Shown one piece after another: positions 1-3,971 of a DNA stretch of 5,707 nt; position 1 is the first letter of the stretch; every line of letters begins with the position of its first letter. This DNA comes from Armatimonadota bacterium. Its GTDB lineage: Bacteria; Armatimonadota; Armatimonadia; Armatimonadales; Armatimonadaceae. A program made the translations under genes and the position numbers. The notes below the pieces were generated by a model that did no database searches, was not told where the DNA came from, and was given only the letters and a program-made list of their open reading frames with translations. Location of the stretch: the NCBI GenBank assembly GCA_014381035.1, contig JACMIS010000149.1, forward strand, positions 1-5,707, in the 5' to 3' direction.

Positions 1-115
1 GATCATTTCACGGGAGACCGTCGCCGAGGGGAACTTGGACGCTTTTGTCGCGGAAGCGAAACGTCTTCATCAACAGGCGAAGGAGCGGGTACCACTCGCC
101 GCGATGGCACAGTAG
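1..115 (+). CDS. C-terminal fragment of an unrecognised protein (5' end outside the window)
   Basis: The frame beginning at base 2 is open from the window edge to a TAG at 113-115 and gives 37 residues ending in VPLAAMAQ. The fragment is rich in Ala, Glu, Lys and Gln and looks like a charged amphipathic helix (about residues 12-30). Its third codon positions are GC-rich (about 65%), as expected for a real gene here. It ends 7 bp before the stop codon of the minus-strand crp-like gene, so the two converge with no room for a dedicated terminator, and no hairpin followed by a T-run is visible between them. I do not recognise the family and assign no function. Another plus frame is also open across this region, but it runs into the crp-like gene and looks like its shadow. 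Confidence 0.45.
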   Translation, partial: IISRETVAEGNLDAFVAEAKRLHQQAKERVPLAAMAQ

Positions 116-122
116 CGGGTGC

Positions 123-839
123 TTACGGAAGCGCGACACTACAAAGCGAACGCAGTTTTGACAAATTCGTCACCACGATGGTGCGACCGTCGCGAGCGAT
201 CACGCGCATCGCTTTCAGTCGGGACAAGCGGCGGTTGACCGATTCACGACTGGTGTTGATGCGCAGGGCGATCTGTTCGTTTGTCATTTTCGGAAGGGTG
301 TAGGCTTTCGCCGCATCGGGCGTGATCGAAGCGCACTGATCGTACAGGAACGCGGCGAGACGCCCCAAAACATCCAGCGAGGTGGAGCGAACGGCTTGCT
401 CGGAACTTTCGCGGATACGCGCCGACAACGTCCGGATAATGTTCCAGGCGATGGGCGGATGCGATTCCAGGAACTGCATCAGATCACGCCGGTCGAGCAG
501 GAGAAGTTCGCAGGCGGACCCGGTTTCCGCGTCGGCGGACCGGGGCAGATCATCGAAGAGCGCGAGTTCGCCGAAATGCTCGCCCGCATTCCGTTGCGCG
601 ATATGCACCGTCTCCATATCTTTCGTTACGCGCTGGATCAGGACCGAGCCAGTCAGAACAATATACAGGGTCTGCCCCGGATCACCTTCGTGGAAAAGAG
701 CCTCACCCGCGCCGAATTTACGTCTGCGAAATCGTGTAGTCAATAGTCGCAACGATTCGTCATCCAGACCGGCGAAGAGGGAAATCTTGCGCAGTTGCGC
801 CTCTAAAGTTGTTTGAATCGGAGTTGCTTGCACCGCCAT
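123..839 (-). CDS. CRP/FNR-family transcriptional regulator with cyclic-nucleotide-binding domain
   Basis: A 238-aa protein, close to the usual 210-240 aa of the family. The cNMP-binding beta-barrel covers about residues 18-130. Its phosphate-binding cassette is at 89-104 (FGELALFDDLPRSADA), with the key E91, R100 and S101. The long dimer helix is about 130-165, and a winged helix-turn-helix covers about 180-225 with recognition helix TSRESVNRRL (197-206). Aligned by eye to E. coli CRP, S146-S147 fall at the adenine-contacting T127/S128, and R199, E200 and R204 fall at the DNA-contacting R180, E181 and R185. This suggests a cAMP-like ligand and a TGTGA-type half-site. There are no cysteines arranged for an FNR iron-sulphur cluster. 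The ATG at 839 is the only sensible start, and its SD is weak (AAGG about 14 nt upstream). A TATAAT promoter lies upstream. The neighbouring STAS gene ends 82 bp upstream on the same strand. Domain assignment is firm; ligand and regulon are inference. Confidence 0.95.
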   Translation of the reverse strand: MAVQATPIQTTLEAQLRKISLFAGLDDESLRLLTTRFRRRKFGAGEALFHEGDPGQTLYIVLTGSVLIQRVTKDMETVHIAQRNAGEHFGELALFDDLPRSADAETGSACELLLLDRRDLMQFLESHPPIAWNIIRTLSARIRESSEQAVRSTSLDVLGRLAAFLYDQCASITPDAAKAYTLPKMTNEQIALRINTSRESVNRRLSRLKAMRVIARDGRTIVVTNLSKLRSLCSVALP

Positions 840-863
840 GCTTCACTCGCTTGCCTTCACATG

Positions 864-876
864 CCGCGAATCGCGG
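864..876. promoter_or_regulatory. 13-nt perfect palindrome in the leader of the crp-like gene
   Basis: CCGCGA-A-TCGCGG is a perfect hyphenated palindrome lying between the predicted transcription start (about 886) and the ATG at 839 of the crp-like gene. It could be an operator bound just downstream of the start site, or a short leader hairpin (CCGCG stem, AAT loop). It does not match the CRP consensus TGTGA-N6-TCACA, so if it is an operator the binding protein is probably not the gene's own product. A single TGTGA half-site lies next to it on the minus strand at 857-861. Short GC-rich palindromes do occur by chance in a genome like this. Confidence 0.35.
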
Positions 877-892
877 GTATTGTTCCGGCTTC

Positions 893-921
893 ATTATACA
901 GGACTTCCCAACCGATAAAAA
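893..921 (-). promoter_or_regulatory. Sigma-70-type promoter of the crp-like gene
   Basis: On the minus strand a perfect TATAAT (893-898) is preceded by a 17-bp spacer and a weak -35, TTTTTA (916-921). The predicted start is near 886, giving a leader of about 47 nt before the ATG at 839. The -35 abuts the stop codon of the upstream STAS gene (TAG at 922-924). The crp-like gene can therefore be transcribed on its own as well as by readthrough from the STAS gene. Confidence 0.6.
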
Positions 922-1314
922 CTACCCTGCGGGGCGGAGCGCGTCTTGGACCGTCTCATAAAGGGATAGATCAGCGCATAGAAGGTCGAGATTACGACGG
1001 ACGCGGCTCTGAGGACGACTGACAACGTGAAACGGGACGCCCTCGGTCGCCAACGCAGATCTCAGGGCAAGTACCCAGCGTAAGCCGTCGCTGTCGGCGT
1101 ACTCGGTCGGGTAGGCATCTAAAACGACCACACGGGAATGCTCGCGGTGGGCGCGGTGGGCAATATCGGCGGGTGGTGTGCGGCACAGTGTGCTGTCGCC
1201 ATCGAGAGGACCACAGGCGCGGATCATCAGCGTACGCCCTATCGCTTCTATACGGTCCGTAGGGACTGGCATCGGTCCCCCAAACACATGATAATCAATC
1301 GTATTACTCAACAT
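922..1314 (-). CDS. STAS-domain protein, anti-anti-sigma factor type
   Basis: A 130-aa single-domain protein. From about residue 60 it follows the STAS pattern: a beta strand (RVVVLDAYPTEYADS), then the phosphosite loop D74-S75-D76-G77-L78, a helix, a strand (PFHVVSR, 94-100) and a C-terminal part containing SRVRRNLDLL (103-112). S75 sits at the serine that anti-sigma kinases phosphorylate in SpoIIAA and RsbV. The next residue, usually S, T or A, is Asp here. Members of this family bind a kinase-type anti-sigma factor when unphosphorylated and so free the sigma factor; others act in different signalling complexes. No RsbW/SpoIIAB-like kinase, PP2C phosphatase or sigma factor is in the window, so it is an orphan here. 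The N-terminal half is less typical, with a 20-residue extension before the first strand. The ATG at 1314 is chosen because of a good SD. A second in-frame ATG is at residue 15. Confidence 0.82.
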   Translation of the reverse strand: MLSNTIDYHVFGGPMPVPTDRIEAIGRTLMIRACGPLDGDSTLCRTPPADIAHRAHREHSRVVVLDAYPTEYADSDGLRWVLALRSALATEGVPFHVVSRPQSRVRRNLDLLCADLSLYETVQDALRPAG

Positions 1315-1323
1315 CTTTGTTGT

Positions 1324-1330
1324 TCCCTTT
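1324..1330 (-). promoter_or_regulatory. Ribosome binding site of the STAS gene
   Basis: The minus strand reads AAAGGGA, 9 nt before the ATG at 1314. It is the clearest SD sequence in the window and supports that start over the internal ATG at residue 15. Confidence 0.65.
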
Positions 1331-1364
1331 GTCGAGGCATCGAAAACCTTTCGTAGCCCCCTTT

Positions 1365-1394
1365 ATTATACGCAACCGCGGCGGTTTCTGTCAC
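1365..1394 (-). promoter_or_regulatory. Sigma-70-type promoter of the STAS gene
   Basis: On the minus strand, -35 GTGACA (1389-1394, five of six consensus bases) and a perfect -10 TATAAT (1365-1370) are 18 bp apart. The start site should be near 1358, giving a leader of about 45 nt that carries the SD at 1324-1330 and a small inverted repeat (CGAAA-ACC-TTTCG on the plus strand, 1341-1353). This is the strongest promoter match in the window. It lies in the 87-bp gap after the upstream 193-aa gene, so the STAS gene does not depend on that gene for transcription. Confidence 0.72.
1374..1386. promoter_or_regulatory. Operator-like palindrome between -35 and -10 of the STAS promoter
   Basis: AACCGC-G-GCGGTT is a perfect 13-nt hyphenated palindrome lying wholly inside the 18-bp spacer of the STAS promoter. 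A dimeric regulator bound here would cover the polymerase site, so repression is the simplest reading. An 18-bp spacer is also within the range where MerR-type activators work, though those usually need 19-20 bp. The one-base centre makes a terminator hairpin unlikely. The regulator is not identifiable from this window. Confidence 0.45.
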
Positions 1395-1401
1395 CCTTTC
1401 G

Positions 1402-1983
1402 CTACCGGTTTTGCCACGCCTCCTGAAACCAGACCACAAGGCGTACATGCTCATCCCCGTAACGTTGCGCGAGGCGAATCATTAAATCATAAACGAGACG
1501 GAAATCACTGCCCAACGTCTCCTCGCGGGTGACGGAACGAACGCGACACTGCACCCCCTCTTCCATCCAGACCGCGCCCGGTCGTGCGTCGTGCGGCGGT
1601 TCCGGGCGATACATGCCGACTTTTATCCACTCGCCAGTGGCTTCGGAGCGACCGTAGCAATGGATGTGCGGGTCGGTGCGTTGTTCGCTCCAATCGGCGG
1701 AGGCGAGTTCCGCGCAGGTAACGTATGTGTGTCCAAAAAAACCCTCGGGATAATCGTCCGATTGGTGCGGTTCGCTCCATCGTTTCACCGCAGGGGATGC
1801 ATCGGAAGGCAATCCGCGCCGCGCCGCCAGCGGGACAAACCCGGCGTCTGCTTCCCCCATTCCAAACAACGATGAGAACGCGGACTCGTTACGTGTCAGG
1901 AGCGGTCCGGCGTCTATGACTTCCAGCCAGTGCCATAGAACGCGACTCCATACTTCCACACTTCCAAAAATCTCGGTCGGCAT
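1402..1983 (-). CDS. Conserved hypothetical protein with an RGLPxDxS motif
   Basis: A 193-aa soluble protein with no signal peptide or membrane segment. Visible landmarks are RNESAFSSLFG (31-41), FVPLAARRGLPSDAS (49-63), GHTYVTCAELASADW (84-98) and a C-terminal segment ending RLVVWFQ (181-187). I recall similar landmarks (a D/RN..LF.xLFG stretch, then PRGLPxDxS, then a GH..-(W/Y)-T-EL..-DW stretch and a final R(L/I)VFWF strand) in uncharacterised proteins of many bacteria and some phages. No function is established that I know of, and no catalytic signature is evident. The ATG at 1983 has no clear SD. The minus strand has TACATT (2001-2006) as a possible but poor -10. It lies divergent from the Nudix gene, 95 bp apart, and upstream of the STAS gene on the same strand, but that gene has its own promoter, so shared function is not implied. 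Confidence 0.8.
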   Translation of the reverse strand: MPTEIFGSVEVWSRVLWHWLEVIDAGPLLTRNESAFSSLFGMGEADAGFVPLAARRGLPSDASPAVKRWSEPHQSDDYPEGFFGHTYVTCAELASADWSEQRTDPHIHCYGRSEATGEWIKVGMYRPEPPHDARPGAVWMEEGVQCRVRSVTREETLGSDFRLVYDLMIRLAQRYGDEHVRLVVWFQEAWQNR

Positions 1984-2042
1984 AGGCAGATTCCATACTT
2001 AATGTATCATGCTCCGCAGTTGTCGGTTTTCGAGCCGTGTTT

Positions 2043-2070
2043 TTGTTTCCCTACGCCGACGCGGTAGAAT
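2043..2070 (+). promoter_or_regulatory. Promoter of the Nudix gene, predicted to give a leaderless mRNA
   Basis: A -10 TAGAAT (2065-2070, five of six) has a weak -35 TTGTTT (2043-2048) 16 bp upstream. The -10 ends only 8 nt before the ATG at 2079, so the predicted start of transcription falls on or within a base or two of the ATG. No SD sequence is present, which agrees with a leaderless transcript. Confidence 0.5.
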
Positions 2071-2078
2071 AGAACATT

Positions 2079-2660
2079 ATGGCGACACTACGGCGAGAAA
2101 GGGAACGACGCGGCACCAGTCTTCCCGCTGGCGCGTGGCACGTGTGCGAAACGACGTGGGGGGAAGCACAGCGTGTCCGTCTCGTCACCGGCGTCCCCTC
2201 GCTGGCCGAATCTCCGGAGCGTGTCCGTTCGATCCATGCTGTCGGTTTCGTCCGGAATGGAGGCGACGCAGATCACCTGCTTCTCGTTCAAAACAAGGAC
2301 GGTTCGTTTACGTTCCCCGGCGGTCGTTTAGAGGGTGCTGAAACGCCGGATGCCGCGCTAAAGCGCGAGGTGTGGGAGGAAGCGCGTGCCATCCTGCTCC
2401 CGGACCCGACCCCGATCGCGGCGACCCGCATCGAGTTCCTGAACCGCGTTCCTGGTCGAATTCACCGCGTCCATCCTTCCTATCTGCTCTGGGTCGTCGC
2501 GGAAGTAGCCTCCCTGTCCGACGAAGCGTGCATAGACCCCGCCCCGAACGGCGTCATCGGCCGCCGCATCGTCCCTGTTTCCGAAGCACAAGCCCTGCTA
2601 TTTCCGCCCGCCTCGCTCGTCTTAGAAGCCGCCCTATCCCTGCGGAAGGAGACTGCTTAA
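2079..2660 (+). CDS. Nudix hydrolase
   Basis: A 193-aa protein. The Nudix box (GX5EX7REUXEEXGU) is at residues 82-104: G82, E88, R96-E97 and E100-E101 are all in place, so the Mg-binding, pyrophosphate-cleaving site looks intact. The consensus glycine after EEx is replaced by Arg (R103). The fold begins at about residue 50 (SIHAVGFV) with the typical LLLVQNKDGSFTFPGGRLE run before the box. The first ~48 residues are an extra N-terminal segment (WHVCETTWGEAQRVRLVTG) of unknown role. The family hydrolyses nucleoside diphosphates linked to another moiety (NTPs, ADP-ribose, NADH, capped RNA, prenyl diphosphates); substrate cannot be read from the sequence. The ATG at 2079 is chosen because it sits directly after a -10 box in leaderless fashion. 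The stop codon overlaps the first two bases of the inverted-repeat element that separates it from ubiX. Confidence 0.92.
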   Translation: MATLRRERERRGTSLPAGAWHVCETTWGEAQRVRLVTGVPSLAESPERVRSIHAVGFVRNGGDADHLLLVQNKDGSFTFPGGRLEGAETPDAALKREVWEEARAILLPDPTPIAATRIEFLNRVPGRIHRVHPSYLLWVVAEVASLSDEACIDPAPNGVIGRRIVPVSEAQALLFPPASLVLEAALSLRKETA

Positions 2661-2769
2661 CCACAAAGGACACAAAGGTTTTGGAGGGTTAGGGTTTGCC
2701 AAGCCAGTACCGCGTTCTCGCTAACGAACCGCGCGAAACACCTTAAAAACCTCTGTGTCCTTTGTAGTT
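2659..2769. repeat. 111-bp MITE-like or REP-like element with 24-nt inverted terminal arms
   Basis: The left arm (2659-2682, core ACCACAAAGGACACAAAGG) and right arm (2746-2769) are reverse complements at 22 of 24 positions, with mismatches at 2662/2766 and 2675/2753. The left arm contains a 9-nt tandem repeat (CACAAAGGA CACAAAGG, 2662-2678). Inside the loop a second, imperfect stem can form (CGCGTTC at 2711-2717 with GAAcCGCG at 2726-2733, one bulged C). It fills almost the whole nudix-ubiX gap, overlapping the Nudix stop codon and ending 10 bp before the ubiX ATG. From memory, the phrase AACCACAAAGGACACAAAGG and its complement recur as dispersed repeats in many bacterial genomes and generate spurious ORFs, so this is probably a copy of such a family. 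It encodes no transposase. In RNA it would form a long hairpin that could end, slow or stabilise the transcript. Confidence 0.72.
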
Positions 2770-2779
2770 GAATCCAAAA

Positions 2780-3382
2780 ATGACCGATGGTAGCAAGCGA
2801 TTGGTGGTGGCATTGGGCGGGGCGAGTGGGGCGATCTATGCCGTCCGGTTCCTCCGGCAAGCCGTGAAGCATTACGACGAGGTTTATGTCACCATGTCGC
2901 GCAACGCGGCGGCGGTACTTCTGACCGAGATGGATATTCGAATGTCCGAGCCGCCTCTGGGAAGCGATTTAGTCGGCTTCGACGCACCGCAGATCCGGTT
3001 CTGCCGTCCCGGTGACTTTTTTACTCCGCCCGCCTCGGGGTCGTTCCGGCACGCAGGAATGGTGGTCATCCCCTGCTCTATGGGGACGGCGGGACGTATC
3101 GCGAACGGCATCAGCGATGATTTAGCCACCCGTGCCGCCGATGTGTGTCTCAAAGAAGGGCGCAAACTGATCCTGGTCGTGCGCGAAACCCCGTGGAACC
3201 TGATTCATCTGCGCAACATGACCCAGTTAGCCGAAGCGGGCGCGACGATTCTTCCCGCCGTGCCCGCGTTCTACCATCAGCCGAAGACAGTCGAGGACCT
3301 GGTAGATACCGTGGTCGCCCGCGTCCTGCAAAACTTAGGGGTCGAGCACGACTTGATGCGGGAGTGGCAGGCGGAGGATTAG
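2780..3382 (+). CDS. ubiX: Flavin prenyltransferase, UbiX/Pad1 family
   Basis: A 200-aa protein, the usual family length. UbiX joins a dimethylallyl group from dimethylallyl phosphate to reduced FMN, making the prenylated FMN cofactor of UbiD-type decarboxylases. Motifs seen: GGASGAIYA (13-21, with S16), VTMS (S40), PCSMGTAGRIANG (98-110), K125, LVVRETPW (132-139, with R135 and E136), PAFYHQPKTVEDLVD (162-176, with Y165) and RVLQNLGVEHDL (181-192, with R181). The spacing K125-R135-E136-Y165-R181 exactly matches K129-R139-E140-Y169-R185 of Pseudomonas UbiX as I recall it. The ATG at 2780 is preferred to the in-frame TTG at 2768, which lies inside the repeat arm and would add four residues absent from typical UbiX starts. 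No SD is visible and no good promoter lies close upstream, so it may be read from the Nudix promoter through the repeat. No ubiD is in the window. The stop is 3 bp from that of the convergent neighbour. Confidence 0.94.
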   Translation: MTDGSKRLVVALGGASGAIYAVRFLRQAVKHYDEVYVTMSRNAAAVLLTEMDIRMSEPPLGSDLVGFDAPQIRFCRPGDFFTPPASGSFRHAGMVVIPCSMGTAGRIANGISDDLATRAADVCLKEGRKLILVVRETPWNLIHLRNMTQLAEAGATILPAVPAFYHQPKTVEDLVDTVVARVLQNLGVEHDLMREWQAED

Positions 3383-3385
3383 TGC

Positions 3386-3952
3386 TTACTTTTTCTTTGC
3401 AGGGCGCAGCTCGGTGATTTTGCCCGCATCACGGTAGACGAAGGTAGTCGGCGACGGCTTGCGGAAACCCGGTTCCTGCAACTGACTGAGCCGGTAATAG
3501 CCAGGGAACACCACCTCCAATCGTTCACGCTCGGCGCGAACTGTCGGTTCCTCGGAGCAATCGCCAAACTCCTCCGTAATGTAATATTTCGTCGCCGATT
3601 TTACGTGAACCACGCGGAACAACGCAGGGCAAGCGTTTCCGCCCATCGCCACACTAAGAACGACGGTGTCTCCCATCTCGTATCGCGAGTTATAGGAGTA
3701 CAGACGGACGCTCGCCACATCTTTGTGAGTAGCGATGGTTTCTCCGTCGAGGCGGACCGTGTACACCTGCCCGTCGGCGGCGAGACCGGCCGGTCCGCTT
3801 TGCGTAATAGAAAGCACGCCGCCCACCGTCGAAACGGATTGCGTTTTCGCCGCCCCGCTCTGGCGCGACAGAGCACTACGCACACCGAAAAGCGTGGCCA
3901 GAACAACGAGTGCGAAAGCAGTGGCGGTAAGCGGATAGGAATGTGTTCGCAT
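3386..3952 (-). CDS. Exported or membrane-anchored protein of unknown function
   Basis: A 188-aa protein. It starts with a short basic N-terminus and a hydrophobic stretch (about residues 8-23, LTATAFALVVLATLFG), a signal peptide or single N-terminal anchor, with no lipobox cysteine. The rest is soluble and beta-rich. It has only two cysteines, C108 in GGNACPALFR (104-113) and C132 in EFGDCSEEPTV (128-138), which could form a disulphide outside the cytoplasm. FPGYYRL follows (149-155), and the tail is basic (PAKKK). I recall the combination (G-G-x-A-C-P-A-x-F-R ... EFGxCS ... FPG) in uncharacterised periplasmic proteins of other bacteria, with no known activity. It lies 19 nt downstream of argS on the same strand, so readthrough is likely, but a -10 box just before its ATG suggests its own leaderless promoter. 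Its stop is 3 bp from that of ubiX. Confidence 0.82.
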   Translation of the reverse strand: MRTHSYPLTATAFALVVLATLFGVRSALSRQSGAAKTQSVSTVGGVLSITQSGPAGLAADGQVYTVRLDGETIATHKDVASVRLYSYNSRYEMGDTVVLSVAMGGNACPALFRVVHVKSATKYYITEEFGDCSEEPTVRAERERLEVVFPGYYRLSQLQEPGFRKPSPTTFVYRDAGKITELRPAKKK

Positions 3953-3961
3953 GGTGCGATT

Positions 3962-3967
3962 GTTATA
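3962..3967 (-). promoter_or_regulatory. -10 box of the exported-protein gene, close to the ATG
   Basis: The minus strand reads TATAAC (five of six consensus bases), followed by 9 nt and the ATG at 3952. Transcription would begin within a few bases of the ATG, so the mRNA would be leaderless or nearly so, and there is no SD. No convincing -35 is seen at 16-18 bp; that position lies inside the last codons of argS. Confidence 0.45.
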
Positions 3968-3971
3968 CCCG

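Noticed and set aside
382..816. Plus-strand ORFs opposite the crp-like gene (116 and 144 aa)
   Set aside because: Both are out-of-frame shadows of a gene with clear cNMP-binding and HTH motifs.
1289..1297. TGATAATCA palindrome near the STAS start
   Set aside because: It is nine bases, AT-rich and inside the coding sequence. Chance is a sufficient explanation.
2001..2006. TACATT as the -10 of the 193-aa gene promoter
   Set aside because: Only four of six bases match, and no acceptable -35 lies 16-18 bp upstream. It was not listed as a feature.
2768..2770. TTG at 2768 as the ubiX start
   Set aside because: It lies in the arm of the inverted repeat and would add four residues before the MTDGSKRLVVALGGASGA start, which already fits the family from the ATG at 2780.
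2657..2872. Minus-strand ORF of 71 aa ending in a NLCVLCG-type sequence
   Set aside because: Its ends come from the inverted-repeat arms and it overlaps ubiX. Such repeat-derived ORFs are spurious.
3389..3397. T-rich run (TACTTTTTCTTT) after ubiX as a Rho-independent terminator
   Set aside because: No stem of more than three base pairs can be formed just upstream, and the run lies in the last codons (PAKKK) of the convergent gene.
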